Positions 44,203 through 54,253 of a stretch of DNA of 64,000 bases are shown in pieces; the stretch's first letter is position 1; each line of letters begins with the position of its first letter. Origin of the DNA: Lysinibacillus fusiformis. GTDB taxonomy: Bacteria > Bacillota > Bacilli > Bacillales_A > Planococcaceae. The notes beneath the pieces were generated by a model. The model did no database searches, had not been told where the DNA came from, and was given only the letters and a program-made list of their open reading frames with translations. The translations under genes and the position numbers were made by a program. Location: contig NZ_PYWL01000004.1 in assembly GCF_003049525.1 (NCBI RefSeq), positions 306,778 to 370,777 on the forward strand. The letters are read 5' to 3'.

Positions 44203-44280
44203 TATTCTTGTTTTGAATGGGGGGATGTCATTTGATAAAGTTTTTTTGCCTAGTAGCTGGCAGTCCCCCATTTCTTCCAT

Positions 44281-44309
44281 AAAAAAATCCTGCTACTAAC
44301 AGGATTTTT
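44281..44309. terminator. Bidirectional terminator
   Basis: AAAAAATCCTG, a seven-base loop and CAGGATTTTT with A/T runs on both sides lie between two convergent genes, 10 bases from the end of the hydrolase gene. Confidence 0.85.
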
Positions 44310-44318
44310 AAACGAAAT

Positions 44319-45377
44319 CTATAATGTTACACTGTTTTCTTGAAAAAACCTTTTCTTATCCTCTTCGGTAAATTCTTCTAATGATTGATAGGTATAATGA
44401 GGATTTCGATCCTTATCAATGACGACGGAGCGTACACCTTCATAGAAATCCCTATGTCTTAAAAAATTCCTTGCCAAAATGAAATCGGTCTTAAAGCATT
44501 CTTCTACTGTTTTTTCACGAGCGTCAATGAGCTGCTGTAACGTAATTTTTAAAGAGGAGGGTGATTTCGATAGAAGCAAGTGCTTCGTGTCACGAGCAAA
44601 TTCGCTTGGGTCATAGTCTAGGGATTGTATGATTTCCTCTATTGTATTTCTTGAAAAATGATGGTTTATTACTGTTTGAAGCTTCTCAAGTTCACTGTTC
44701 GCGGCTGGCTTACCAGAATATTTCTTTATTAGTTGGTTTAAGATTGAGTTTATATTGTTAGAATGCCAGTCCGTCTGTTTTACACTTTGAAGGAAATCAA
44801 ATAACTTATCACTCGTCATATAATGATCTGCACCATTAGCAAAAAGGACGTCTGCTGCTTTAATAGTGGATGCAGTTAATGCTAGGTAGTAACCAATAAA
44901 ACCTGGCGCTTTGTTTAAGAAATAGCCCGCTCCAACATCTGGAAAAAAGCCAATATTCATTTCCGGCATCGCCCATTTTGTACGCTCTGTAACGATTCGG
45001 TGGCTTGCTCCATAGGTTAAACCGACTCCACCTCCCATGACAATGCCATCAAGACAAGCAATAATGGGTTTAGGATAATGATAGATCACCAAATCCACTT
45101 CATATTCTACTTCGAAAAAGTTTTCAGCCCCTTGTAATGCATCTTGACTGGATTGTGCTTGATAAAGTGTTTTGATGTCACCCCCAGCGCAAAATCCCTT
45201 CTCCCCTGCCCCTTGTAGTAGAATAAGACGTATTTCATCATTCGCTTCCCATTCTTTTAATTTTTCTCTAATGGGGTTAAGCATGTCAGTGGAAAGAGAA
45301 TTTAAAGCTTTAGGGCGATTCAATGTAATGATTGCCGCACCTCCATCTTCGACCGAAAATAATACTTCGTTTGCCAT
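44319..45377 (-). CDS. 3-hydroxyisobutyryl-CoA hydrolase
   Basis: A 352-residue crotonase-superfamily protein with the extended C-terminal part typical of 3-hydroxyisobutyryl-CoA hydrolase, which frees 3-hydroxyisobutyrate in valine breakdown. FCAGGDIKTLY and GIVMGGGVGLTYG form the oxyanion hole. PEMNIGFFPDVGAGY carries the catalytic Glu and Asp that mark the hydrolase branch. The start is ATG 45377, with AAAGGAGGG 8 bases upstream. Last gene of the valine/methylcitrate operon, fitting the step after the enoyl-CoA hydratase. Confidence 0.9.
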   Translation of the reverse strand: MANEVLFSVEDGGAAIITLNRPKALNSLSTDMLNPIREKLKEWEANDEIRLILLQGAGEKGFCAGGDIKTLYQAQSSQDALQGAENFFEVEYEVDLVIYHYPKPIIACLDGIVMGGGVGLTYGASHRIVTERTKWAMPEMNIGFFPDVGAGYFLNKAPGFIGYYLALTASTIKAADVLFANGADHYMTSDKLFDFLQSVKQTDWHSNNINSILNQLIKKYSGKPAANSELEKLQTVINHHFSRNTIEEIIQSLDYDPSEFARDTKHLLLSKSPSSLKITLQQLIDAREKTVEECFKTDFILARNFLRHRDFYEGVRSVVIDKDRNPHYTYQSLEEFTEEDKKRFFQENSVTL

Positions 45378-45391
45378 GTTGGAACCCTCCT

Positions 45392-46177
45392 TTAACAATG
45401 TTTAAAGTGTGGCTGTCTTTTTTCAATAAATGCCTGCACACCCTCTTTAGCATCATTTGTTAACAATAGCTCAGCAAAACGCGTTCGTTCAAGCTCTAGT
45501 CCTTGTTGTAAATTAGCCTTCGTGCTTTGAATTACACATTCAATTGTACGAGAGACACTTGTCATACTTTTACCCTCAACAAAAGACTGCGCAACAGTCT
45601 TAGCCGTCATCAAAAGTTCCTCAGGTTCTGTTACGAGTTGGATAATACCGAGCTGTAATGCCTCGTCTGCACTCAATTGTTTACTTGTTAAAATTAATTG
45701 GAGCGCCGTTGCTTGATTTGTTATTCTGCTAAGTCGTTGAGTCCCCCCGAATGTAGGGAGTAGCCCAAGCTTTAATTCTGGTAAGCCGAGAATGGCTTGA
45801 TTCGAAGCAATTCGGAAATGACATCCTAACGCTAGTTCGAGTCCTCCTCCAAGGGCAGGTCCATTAATGGCCGCAATAACTGGTTTCTTCATGGCTTCTA
45901 CTTCATCGCATAGCGCTTGCCCTGCTTGAGCCATTTGTAATGCTTTGTCCTGTTGGCCAAAGGCTGAAACAAACTCCTTTATATCAGCCCCAGCGACAAA
46001 AAATCGGCCAGTGCCTGTAATAATAATGGCACTTGTATCTTCATCCTCCGCTAGCTCTTGGAAAATACGACGCAGGTTTTCAATAGAGGCTGATGACAAA
46101 GTGTTTGCAGGTGGATGATCTAAATGAATAATAGAAATAGACCCCTCCTTCGTAACGTTTGCCAATGTAACCATCAT
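45392..46177 (-). CDS. Enoyl-CoA hydratase
   Basis: A 261-residue crotonase. The oxyanion-hole segments are VAGADIKEF and GPALGGGLELALGC; the two catalytic glutamates of true hydratases correspond to those in GGGLELALG and GLPELKLGLLPTFGGTQRL. In this operon it most likely hydrates methacrylyl-CoA to 3-hydroxyisobutyryl-CoA between the acyl-CoA dehydrogenase and the hydrolase. AGGAGG precedes the double ATG at 46177. The spacing to its neighbours is short on both sides (14 and 10 bases). Confidence 0.9.
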   Translation of the reverse strand: MMVTLANVTKEGSISIIHLDHPPANTLSSASIENLRRIFQELAEDEDTSAIIITGTGRFFVAGADIKEFVSAFGQQDKALQMAQAGQALCDEVEAMKKPVIAAINGPALGGGLELALGCHFRIASNQAILGLPELKLGLLPTFGGTQRLSRITNQATALQLILTSKQLSADEALQLGIIQLVTEPEELLMTAKTVAQSFVEGKSMTSVSRTIECVIQSTKANLQQGLELERTRFAELLLTNDAKEGVQAFIEKRQPHFKHC

Positions 46178-46187
46178 GTTGCTCCTC

Positions 46188-47846
46188 CTAACTAATCATT
46201 TTTGGGTTGTCAATGAATGTTCTCGCAAGTGCCCTTTTTTTCATAAATAGATTTTGCTGTAGTGGAATATTTAACTGTCGAATATTATTTAGCAAGCTTA
46301 CTCGTTTTTGCTCACTGCTTTCAGCAGCCGTAATTATAGTAATCGCACTTTCTTCTATTTTTTGGTAACCCTCCTGGCATAATATGTCTGTCATCAATTG
46401 TTTTGTTTGCTCATGTACAGCTTTTTTCGACCTCAGCCAAGCTGATTCCATGACATAGCTTTCCGTGGCTATATCCGCCAACAAACGCATAAATTCTTGC
46501 TCCTGCTCGAGTTGAATCTGTGCATTCGTAATGACTGTAATTGCTAGTTGCATCAAATGCTTGGAGAGAAGGATATAATGGTGATTTTTTTCTAATGGTT
46601 GACAGTGAATAAAATCATCTGCAATTGCAGTTGTTTGTACATTTTTTTTCCACAGCATTTTAGCCAATGTGAGGCGATTGATTTCATTTGTACCTTCGAA
46701 AATACGACTAATTCTTGCGTCCCGATACAAACGTTCCACATCATATTCTTGCATATAGCCATATCCACCATGTATTTGGACAGCTTCATCAGCAATTTTT
46801 CCAAGTGCTTCGGAACAATGTACTTTATGGAGTGCGCATTCGAGTGCAAAATCGGATATTTTCTGGACCATCGTTTCCTTACTTCCTGATGCAATAGCCT
46901 CATCCATTTTTCCAGCCGTTCGGTATGCAGCACTTTCTGCTCCATAAATCAATACGGCCATGTCAGCAAGTTTTTCCTGTATCATTGTAAAATCAACGAT
47001 AGATCGTTCAAATTGTCTCCGTCCCTTTCCGTAATTCACAGCTAATTGAAATGCCTGTTTGGCAGTTCCTATATTGGAAAAGGCTAGCTTTAGACGTGCC
47101 ATATTCAAGATGTTCATAGCGACAATATGCCCTTTGCCAACCTCTCCAAGAACATGATCGATTGGCACTATAACGTCTTCTAAAATGAGCGTTGCCGTTG
47201 AAGAGCCTTTAATGCCCATTTTCTCCTCTTCCTGACCTACGGATACCCCTTTAAAGGAGCGTTCGACAATTAACGCAGTCATGCCATTATGCGTCTGGGC
47301 AAAAACAACGAAGACGTCTGCTAGCTGAGCATTCGTAATCCATTGCTTTTCTCCGTTTACTACCCATGCTGTACCATCTTCTGTTAATCTAGCATTCGTT
47401 TTGGGGCGCAGTGCATCAGAACCTGCATCGGACTCTGTAAGTGCATAGGCACCAACCCATTCTCCAGATGCAAGCTTTGGTAAGTACCTCAGCTTTTGCT
47501 CCTCATTGCCAAAATAGACATAGGGTAATGTGCCCACCCCAGCATGGATATTGTAGGAAACGCTGAAAGAGCCCCCAAAACCCATTTTCTCTGCTACAAG
47601 ACCGGAAATTGTTTTATGGAGCTCGAGTCCTCCATAAGCCTCGGGAATTTCAATGGCCAGTAAGCCAAGATCACCTGCTTTTTGAAATAGTTGACGAGTG
47701 ATCTCATACTGTTGCTGTTCAATAGATGAAATATTCGGTGAGACATCCTGTTTAATGAAGAGCTCAGCAGTTTTTGCAATGAGCTCCTCTTCATCATGAA
47801 AATCCTCTGGTGTAAAGATCGTCATTTTGTCTTCTAGTTGATCCAT
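46188..47846 (-). CDS. Acyl-CoA dehydrogenase
   Basis: A 552-residue FAD enzyme that introduces the alpha,beta double bond in an acyl-CoA. Family blocks: ALTESDAGSD, GEKQWITNA, the C-terminal IHGGYGYMQEYDVERLYRDARI and the catalytic glutamate in FEGTNEINR. It is longer than the usual 380 residues because of a C-terminal extension of about 150, as in long-chain/VLCAD-like members of Bacillus (FadE type). In this operon isobutyryl-CoA is a natural substrate, though a longer chain cannot be excluded. The start is ATG 47846 with AAGGAGG 6 bases upstream. Confidence 0.9.
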   Translation of the reverse strand: MDQLEDKMTIFTPEDFHDEEELIAKTAELFIKQDVSPNISSIEQQQYEITRQLFQKAGDLGLLAIEIPEAYGGLELHKTISGLVAEKMGFGGSFSVSYNIHAGVGTLPYVYFGNEEQKLRYLPKLASGEWVGAYALTESDAGSDALRPKTNARLTEDGTAWVVNGEKQWITNAQLADVFVVFAQTHNGMTALIVERSFKGVSVGQEEEKMGIKGSSTATLILEDVIVPIDHVLGEVGKGHIVAMNILNMARLKLAFSNIGTAKQAFQLAVNYGKGRRQFERSIVDFTMIQEKLADMAVLIYGAESAAYRTAGKMDEAIASGSKETMVQKISDFALECALHKVHCSEALGKIADEAVQIHGGYGYMQEYDVERLYRDARISRIFEGTNEINRLTLAKMLWKKNVQTTAIADDFIHCQPLEKNHHYILLSKHLMQLAITVITNAQIQLEQEQEFMRLLADIATESYVMESAWLRSKKAVHEQTKQLMTDILCQEGYQKIEESAITIITAAESSEQKRVSLLNNIRQLNIPLQQNLFMKKRALARTFIDNPKMIS

Positions 47847-47891
47847 ATGAGTCCTCCTTGAAAGAAAGTGGAGAGAAACCATTCAGCTCCC

Positions 47892-48806
47892 CTACTTTAT
47901 TTCCTCCTTAGGTAAAATGGTTTTCGCTAATTCACGATCTAAATCCTCGAATTGATAGTAGGAAATCGTTTCATATAATTCGCTTCTTGTTTGCATATCC
48001 TCAACTGCTTCTTGTTGTGTTCCAGTATTTTTTATTAATTCAAATACACGCTCGTATGCTTTCGCTGCAACTCTCATAGACGTAACAGGATAAATGACCA
48101 TCGAGTAGCCCATTTTTTCAAATTCCTTAGCGGTATAATAAGGAGTTTGACCAAATTCAGTCATATTGGCTAATAAGGGTGCATTTAACTCATTGGCAAA
48201 TTGTTTAAACTCCTTGTCAGTTTGTAATGCCTCTGGAAAAATAGCATCTGCCCCAGCAGCAACATATGCTTTGGCTCTTAGAATAGCCTGCTCTAAGCCT
48301 TCAACAGACCTTGCATCCGTGCGAGCAATAATTACTAATGTAGGGGCTATTTGTTTAATCGTTTTTATTTTTTGTATCATTTCCTCTATTGAAATAAGAG
48401 TTTTGCCATTTAAATGTCCACATTTTTTAGGAAGATTTTGGTCCTCTAGCTGTACGGCAGCGACCCCTGCCTCTACCATTTCACGAGCAGTACGGGCAAC
48501 ATTTAATACACCACCAAAGCCCGTATCAATATCCACTAGCATAGGTAAATTAGTAGCCCGAATAATATCACTAGCACGCTGAGCTATTTCATTTGAATAA
48601 ATCATCCCTAAATCTGGTAGGCCTCTACTCGCTGTATACGCGGCACCCGAAAGATACAGTGCATCAAAGCCAACTTTTTTAGCCATTAAACCTGCCATTG
48701 CATCATGTGCTCCGGGTATTTGCAAAATAGCTGAACGAGCAATAAGAGCTTTAAATTGTTCAGCTAATTGTTTTTGTGTCTTCGCTTCTTGAACAATCCA
48801 CGCCAT
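47892..48806 (-). CDS. prpB: 2-methylisocitrate lyase
   Basis: A 304-residue member of the isocitrate lyase/PEP mutase family that splits 2-methylisocitrate to pyruvate and succinate, the last step of the methylcitrate cycle. The signature KKCGH is at 127-131 with the catalytic Cys129, and the Mg-binding segments are DIDTGFG (92-98) and VQLEDQ. GGAGG precedes ATG 48806. Equivalent to MmgF/YqiQ of B. subtilis. Confidence 0.94.
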   Translation of the reverse strand: MAWIVQEAKTQKQLAEQFKALIARSAILQIPGAHDAMAGLMAKKVGFDALYLSGAAYTASRGLPDLGMIYSNEIAQRASDIIRATNLPMLVDIDTGFGGVLNVARTAREMVEAGVAAVQLEDQNLPKKCGHLNGKTLISIEEMIQKIKTIKQIAPTLVIIARTDARSVEGLEQAILRAKAYVAAGADAIFPEALQTDKEFKQFANELNAPLLANMTEFGQTPYYTAKEFEKMGYSMVIYPVTSMRVAAKAYERVFELIKNTGTQQEAVEDMQTRSELYETISYYQFEDLDRELAKTILPKEEIK

Positions 48807-48848
48807 TTTTAAAAACCTCCTCTTTATTGCGTTCGGAATCCTTCTAAA

Positions 48849-50282
48849 TTAAATAAATAGATTAATAAATTCATGGACAGCAATTTGTTCAAGCAGCTCT
48901 TTATTTGCACAAACCTCATTTATTGTATTGAGTTGTTTTTGAGAATAATGCGTACTAATGTTTTGCTGGAATTTATTAATGATCTGAGGAAATGCTTCCT
49001 CACGGCGGAAACGATGTCCTAAAGGATATTCACACTCAATTAGCTCGGATGATGTACCATCTTTGTAATAAACTTGAACAGCATTCGCAATGGATCGTTT
49101 ATCAGGGTCTAAATAGTCGATTGTATATTGGCTTTTTTCCACGACAACCATTTTATTTCGCAAGTCATCAATACGTGGGTCTACAGCCACCTCATCTTCG
49201 TAGTGATCTGCTATAATGTCACCATAAATAAGACCAATAGCTGTAATATATTGAAGGCAGTGATCACGATCAGCAGGATTGTGAAGAGGCCCTTCTTTAT
49301 CGATAATTCGTATGGCTGATTCATGCGTCGTAATGTTAATGCGGTCAATTTCAGCTAGGCGATTCTTTACTTCAGGATGTAAATGAACAGCACATTCTGC
49401 AGCCGTTTGAGCATGAAATTCTGCAGGGTAAGACACTTTAAAGAGGACATTTTCCATAACATAAGATGCAAGTGGTCTCGCAAGCTTTAATTCTTGCTTA
49501 TTAAAGAGCACATCTTGGAATCCCCAGCCTGGTGCAGATAATGCAGTTGCATAGCCCATTTCCCCTTTCACAGCCATCATTGCTAGTTGTACCGCCCTGC
49601 TTGTAGCGTCACCAGCAGCCCATGATTTTCTAGATCCCGTATTAGGGGCATGTCGATAGGTTCTTAAACTTGAATTATCAATCCAAGCATTTGATAAAGC
49701 ATTGACAATTTCTTGATGAGTACCACCTAAAGCCTTTGTTACTACAGCTGTTGTTGCTATTTTGACAAATAAGACGTGATCTAAGCCAACACGATTTAAG
49801 CTATTTTCGAGTGCAAGTATTCCTTGTATTTCATGAGCTTGTATCATCATTTCTAAAACGTCTTTTATTTGGAGAGGCTCTTGCCCTTCTGCAACACCTA
49901 CACGACTCAAATAATCGGCTACAGCTAAAATGCCACCTAGATTATCAGAAGGATGCCCCCATTCTGCCGCCAACCATGTATCGTTATAATCCAACCAACG
50001 GATCATACAACCGATATTAAAGGCACCTTTAACTGGATCAAGGACATAGGATGTTCCTGGAATACGAGTACCATTTGGAACGACTGTACCTGGTACTACA
50101 GGACCCAGAAGTTTTGTACATTCAGGATATTGTAAAGCTAAAATGCCACAACCTAACGTATCCAATAAAACATATCGAGCCGTTTCGTAAGCTTCTTCGC
50201 TCGTAATCTTTGTGTTTAATACGTAATCCGCAATATCAACAAGAAGCTGGTCTGTCATCGTTTTTTCATTCGTTTTAATCAT
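48849..50282 (-). CDS. prpD: 2-methylcitrate dehydratase
   Basis: A 477-residue MmgE/PrpD-family enzyme that dehydrates 2-methylcitrate to 2-methylaconitate in an iron-independent way. Family blocks: [49 protein letters not shown] and [24 protein letters not shown] precedes ATG 50282. Lies between the synthase and lyase genes, as in mmgDEF of B. subtilis. Confidence 0.94.
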   Translation of the reverse strand: MIKTNEKTMTDQLLVDIADYVLNTKITSEEAYETARYVLLDTLGCGILALQYPECTKLLGPVVPGTVVPNGTRIPGTSYVLDPVKGAFNIGCMIRWLDYNDTWLAAEWGHPSDNLGGILAVADYLSRVGVAEGQEPLQIKDVLEMMIQAHEIQGILALENSLNRVGLDHVLFVKIATTAVVTKALGGTHQEIVNALSNAWIDNSSLRTYRHAPNTGSRKSWAAGDATSRAVQLAMMAVKGEMGYATALSAPGWGFQDVLFNKQELKLARPLASYVMENVLFKVSYPAEFHAQTAAECAVHLHPEVKNRLAEIDRINITTHESAIRIIDKEGPLHNPADRDHCLQYITAIGLIYGDIIADHYEDEVAVDPRIDDLRNKMVVVEKSQYTIDYLDPDKRSIANAVQVYYKDGTSSELIECEYPLGHRFRREEAFPQIINKFQQNISTHYSQKQLNTINEVCANKELLEQIAVHEFINLFI

Positions 50283-50380
50283 CTATATCTTCCTTTCAAG
50301 GTATGAATTTGATATACTAGTATGCTGATGGGCATTGGTCAGAATGTCCATCAGCTCTATGGCGAGTTGTTAAAACTTGA

Positions 50381-51502
50381 TTATACCGACAATTCTTCAA
50401 GGTTATGACGCTCGCCTATATAATGAACACGAGGTCTAAATAATCGATTATTGTCATGTTGTTCGATCACATGTGCACATAAACCAATCGTTCGAGAGCC
50501 AAAGAAAATAGGCGTATATAATTCAATTGGTAAGCCCAGCATGTAGTACACTGGCGCAGCATAATAATCTAAATTTGGATACAAGCCTTTTTCCTCCACC
50601 ATCACTTTTTCACCAGCTTCACACATGTGATATAAGCGGTCATCCCCTTGCTCCAAGCATAATTTATATAAAGCTTCTTTCATGATCTGCGCTCTTGGGT
50701 CCATTTTTTTCATATAGACACGATGGCCAAAGCCCATTATTTTCTCTTTATTTTTGAGCTTGTTTTTCAGCATCGCTTCAAAGCCTTCCACTGTCTTAGC
50801 TTCAAGCAGCATATACATGACTGCCTCGTTCGCCCCACCATGCAAATTTCCTTTCAATGATGCGACAGCACCAGTTAGAGCACCATACAGATCGGATTGT
50901 GTGGAGGCAATAACACGAGCAGCAAAGGTCGAATTCGGCATTTCATGTTCACTATATAAAACAAGTGATTGGTCAAAAATTTCCTCTTCTAATGGTGTTG
51001 GTTTTCTTCCAGTAATCATGTAATAAAAATTAGCACTATATGAAAGCTCACTATCCGGTTCTACTACCTCTTGACCATTTAATACACGGTAGCTATTCGC
51101 AACGATATTGGGCATTCCGCCTAAAAGTCGATATGCTCGTGTTACATTCTTTTCAGTCGAACGATCATTGATGTGCTGATCATACCCTGCTAACGCTGAA
51201 ATTCCAGTTCTAAGGCCGTCCATAGCATGTGTCCCATTTGGTAATAAGTTGAAAATTTGAAAAAGCTCTTGTGGAACGTGATAGTTTTCTTTCAATTTAT
51301 CTTGTAAGTCAGCTTGTTGCTCAGTAGTTGGTAGGTTTCCGTGCAATAATAAATGGACAATATCTAAATAGGAATATCGCTGAGATAGTTCAATCAAATC
51401 ATAGCCCCGTATAACAATTTGGCTTCCTACTACGTCTAAGAAAGACAGTTTTGTTTCCGCAGCAATAACTCCATCAAGACCTGGTGAATACGTTAACTCC
51501 AT
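50381..51502 (-). CDS. prpC: 2-methylcitrate synthase/citrate synthase
   Basis: A 373-residue citrate-synthase-family enzyme that condenses propionyl-CoA (or acetyl-CoA) with oxaloacetate. His221 (NLHGGANE), His260 (GFGHRVY) and the preceding His186 (SEHEMPN) form the conserved active-site set. The short length and its place before prpD and prpB indicate the MmgD/PrpC type. AAAGGGG precedes ATG 51502. First gene of the operon, downstream of a cobalamin riboswitch and terminator. Confidence 0.92.
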   Translation of the reverse strand: MELTYSPGLDGVIAAETKLSFLDVVGSQIVIRGYDLIELSQRYSYLDIVHLLLHGNLPTTEQQADLQDKLKENYHVPQELFQIFNLLPNGTHAMDGLRTGISALAGYDQHINDRSTEKNVTRAYRLLGGMPNIVANSYRVLNGQEVVEPDSELSYSANFYYMITGRKPTPLEEEIFDQSLVLYSEHEMPNSTFAARVIASTQSDLYGALTGAVASLKGNLHGGANEAVMYMLLEAKTVEGFEAMLKNKLKNKEKIMGFGHRVYMKKMDPRAQIMKEALYKLCLEQGDDRLYHMCEAGEKVMVEEKGLYPNLDYYAAPVYYMLGLPIELYTPIFFGSRTIGLCAHVIEQHDNNRLFRPRVHYIGERHNLEELSV

Positions 51503-51562
51503 GAATTACAACCCCTTTGTTTAATCATTCTTGTAAGCGTTACCATTCAAACTCGAAAGAAC

Positions 51563-51600
51563 AACAAAAAAACAACTTCTACCCCTTTAGAAGTTGTTAA
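51563..51600 (-). terminator. Riboswitch-linked terminator before the methylcitrate operon
   Basis: On the minus strand AACAACTTCT, a short loop and AGAAGTTGTT are followed by TTTTTTTG. It lies between the cobalamin riboswitch and the start codon of prpC, where it can end transcription when B12 is bound. Confidence 0.85.
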
Positions 51601-51697
51601 TCTACAAAAGTATGACAGAACAAAAAACAGTGAACTTACATCCATTCACAATCATCATACAGTAGCTAACACCTCCCTATCCTCGTAGGTCAATTGA

Positions 51698-51890
51698 TGC
51701 TTATTTAGCGGCAGGTCTCCTGACTTATCATCAACATTCCTATAACACCTTCCCGTTTTGATGAACAAAACAGTGGCCACGTTATGGAACTCCTACATAC
51801 AGTTGCGGGACAGTGTTGGACTCACACCAACTTCCCTTTTAATCAAATGGAATCAAACCCATTTGAACCACCAAAATTTAGCATATTCAA
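51698..51890 (-). promoter_or_regulatory. Cobalamin riboswitch 1 (methylcitrate/valine operon)
   Basis: On the minus strand all core blocks of the B12 element occur in order: AAAGGGAA, GGTGTGAGTCC, ACACTGTCCCGCAACTGTA, GTGGCCACTG, GGGAAGG, GATGATAAGTC and the B12 box end GTCAGGAGACCTGCC. The flanking ATGCTAAAT and AAATAAGCAT can form the closing stem. Next gene on this strand is prpC, 196 bases on, with an intrinsic terminator in between. Confidence 0.93.
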
Positions 51891-52118
51891 TTTGTCTTTT
51901 TACCTTAACATAGAGGTTTCCAAACAATCAATATAGGTAAAATTCAGAAAAGACTGATTATAAAAAGCTATTTTTCATTTTTGACGAACTATTCTGCATA
52001 TTTAAGCATTATTTCGCTCAAAAAAAGATTGTTAATCAATCCCAATGAAGCTATATTTATGAAGTCTACTTTAAAAAAGCGAATTATTTTGCATAACGAT
52101 GAAACGTGGAGTGACGGG

Positions 52119-52604
52119 ATGGGCTATATAACAGAATTAAGAAAGCTTATCGGTAATAGACCGATTATAAGCGTCGGTTCGACAGTTCTTGTTGTTAATG
52201 ATGATAAGAAGATACTCTTTCAACATCGTTCAGATACGTTGGATTGGGGATTACCTGGCGGCTCAATGGAAATAAACGAAACATTAGAGCAGGTTGCTGC
52301 TCGTGAACTTTATGAGGAAACTGGACTCGTGGCTACAGAGTTTGATTTTATCGGTGTTTTTTCAGGACCTGATTATTACTACTGTTATCCGAATGGCGAT
52401 GAAATCCATACAGTCATTCACCTGTATAGAGCTAAACATGTAAGGGGTGTATTGGAAATGAAAGATGGTGAGAGCTTAAGCCTCACTTATTTCAGTAAGG
52501 AAGAACTTCCGAATAATATGGAACAGAGGACGGTCGCTCTCTTAAACAACCTAGAAGGTAAAATATGGGGGTTCGAAAGCTCCTTTACGAAGCTTTCCAA
52601 ATAA
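52119..52604 (+). CDS. NUDIX hydrolase
   Basis: A 161-residue pyrophosphohydrolase. The NUDIX box is complete: GGSMEINETLEQVAARELYE then ETGL (G-x5-E-x7-R-E-L-x-E-E-x-G). The start is ATG 52119, with GGAG 7 bases upstream; the frame runs open back to 51981 but has no ribosome-binding site there. The substrate (a nucleoside diphosphate derivative) is unknown. It is oriented away from the two riboswitch-controlled operons on each side. Confidence 0.88.
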   Translation: MGYITELRKLIGNRPIISVGSTVLVVNDDKKILFQHRSDTLDWGLPGGSMEINETLEQVAARELYEETGLVATEFDFIGVFSGPDYYYCYPNGDEIHTVIHLYRAKHVRGVLEMKDGESLSLTYFSKEELPNNMEQRTVALLNNLEGKIWGFESSFTKLSK

Positions 52605-52651
52605 CAATGTAAGAATTTTAATAAGGACTTTCTTCGCAAAGACATTCCAGT

Positions 52652-53458
52652 TCATTCTAAAGTATTCTTGTGAATTCTTTCGCGAGGGTGAGTGGGTAAA
52701 ATCGCGTTGTATAGCTCAAGTGATGCGGAATGCTTAAATGGTTCACCTTTCATACTTTCCTCTACTAGCTGACCATTTTGCATGACAAGGATGCGATCTG
52801 AAATAAAGCGTGTAGCCTGTAGGTCATGAGAAATGAAAATGTATGCAAGTTGCAAATCCTTTTGTAGTGTCTGTAGTAATTGAATGATATGTTTTTGCAA
52901 AATCATATCTAAACTACTAATGGCTTCATCTAAAACAATTAATTTTGGGTGTAAGGCAAGCGCTCTTGCAATGTTAACACGCTGTTGTTGTCCTCCGCTA
53001 AGCTGGGAGGGATACTTTTCGGTAATAGATTTGTCTAACTCTACATGATCAAGTAATTCCTTTACCTTATAATGTCTCTCAGCTGAGCTATAATGCTCGA
53101 AATTTAGGTACGGTTCCTCTAAAATTTGAAAAATGGTCTGCTTTGGATTTAATGAATGATAGCTATTTTGAAAGACTGCTTGTAAATCTCTCCGTATCAT
53201 TTTTTTCTGTTGGCTAGTGGCATCATAAAGATTAACCCCTTGAAATAGAATCTCACCGGCTGTTGGCCTTTCCATTCCTAATATAATTCGGCCCAATGTG
53301 CTTTTTCCTGAGCCACTTTGTCCAACAATCCCTAAGCATTCCCCCTCCTGAAGTGAAAATGATACTTTCTGTAATACAGGGGCATCCTGTCTTCGCTTGA
53401 ATATGAACGGTCTATGTGCATAGTTCTTCTCAATATATCTCACTTCTAGTAGCTTCAA
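52652..53458 (-). CDS. nikE: Nickel/peptide-type ABC importer ATPase, NikE-like
   Basis: An ATPase of about 268 residues: Walker A GQSGSGKST, signature LSGGQQQRVNIARAL, Walker B LIVLDEAISSLD (DEA in place of DEP) and FISHDL. Together with the ATPase 53470-54243 it powers the importer of this operon. TTG 53458 has GAGGTG at spacing 6; GTG 53467 lies inside that site and is the less likely start. Last gene of the five-gene operon. Confidence 0.87.
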   Translation of the reverse strand: MKLLEVRYIEKNYAHRPFIFKRRQDAPVLQKVSFSLQEGECLGIVGQSGSGKSTLGRIILGMERPTAGEILFQGVNLYDATSQQKKMIRRDLQAVFQNSYHSLNPKQTIFQILEEPYLNFEHYSSAERHYKVKELLDHVELDKSITEKYPSQLSGGQQQRVNIARALALHPKLIVLDEAISSLDMILQKHIIQLLQTLQKDLQLAYIFISHDLQATRFISDRILVMQNGQLVEESMKGEPFKHSASLELYNAILPTHPRERIHKNTLE

Positions 53459-53469
53459 TTTTTTCACCT

Positions 53470-54243
53470 CTAAAACATAATTCGGGATTGTAATAGTTTT
53501 TTTGTATAAGGATGCTGAGGTGCATCAAAAAAATCATAGACATTCGCTTGTTCAATTATTTCCCCCTTATACATCACGGCCACGTCATCAGCAAGTTCAG
53601 CAATAACGCCTAAATCATGTGTCACAAGAAGGATGGCTGCCTGTGTTTCCAAGCGAATACGGTCAAATAAGGTCAATACCTGCTTTTGATTGACTGTATC
53701 AAGAGCTGTCGTTGGTTCATCAGCTATATATACCGAGGCTTGAATTGCCAGTGACAAAGCAATCATTACACGCTGTAGCATTCCCCCACTTAATTGGAAT
53801 GGATAATAGTGTAAAAGGCGCTCGGGATTAGGTAAATTAACTTTTGACATGCTTTCAATAGCAATTTGTCTTATTTCATTTTTAGTTATAACAAAATGAG
53901 CCTTTAATGATTCACGAAAATGACCTTCAATGGTTTGAACACGGTCAAAGGCAGTCGAAGGATTTTGCATAATAATGGAAAGATGTCTACCACGATAAGC
54001 TCTCATTTGAGCAGCAGTTACCTTCAATAAATCTTGTTGATGGTAGAAAATTTGCCCTTTGGTGATCTGTGCTCTAGTCGGCAAGGCTTGCATGATAGCT
54101 TGGCAAAGCATCGTTTTCCCACTACCGCTTTCCCCAATAATTCCTAACACTCGGCCTTGATAGGCTGTTAAATGAATGGAGGATAAAATATTCTGTTCTC
54201 CAACTTTGACCGATAAGTCTTTCACTTCTAAAACTTTCTTCAT
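53470..54243 (-). CDS. nikD: Nickel/peptide-type ABC importer ATPase, NikD-like
   Basis: A 257-residue ATPase of the oligopeptide/nickel importer class: Walker A GESGSGKTM, signature LSGGMLQRVMIALSL, Walker B VYIADEPTTALD and LLVTHDLGVI; the C-terminus HPYTKKLL is typical of this class. AAAGGGG lies before ATG 54243. It follows the NikC-like permease by 10 bases. Confidence 0.9.
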   Translation of the reverse strand: MKKVLEVKDLSVKVGEQNILSSIHLTAYQGRVLGIIGESGSGKTMLCQAIMQALPTRAQITKGQIFYHQQDLLKVTAAQMRAYRGRHLSIIMQNPSTAFDRVQTIEGHFRESLKAHFVITKNEIRQIAIESMSKVNLPNPERLLHYYPFQLSGGMLQRVMIALSLAIQASVYIADEPTTALDTVNQKQVLTLFDRIRLETQAAILLVTHDLGVIAELADDVAVMYKGEIIEQANVYDFFDAPQHPYTKKLLQSRIMF

Positions 54244-54253
54244 AACTACCCCT

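Noticed and set aside
51981..52118. N-terminal extension of the NUDIX protein
   Set aside because: There is no ribosome-binding site before the early start codons, and the NUDIX fold begins after ATG 52119, which has GGAG at a good distance.
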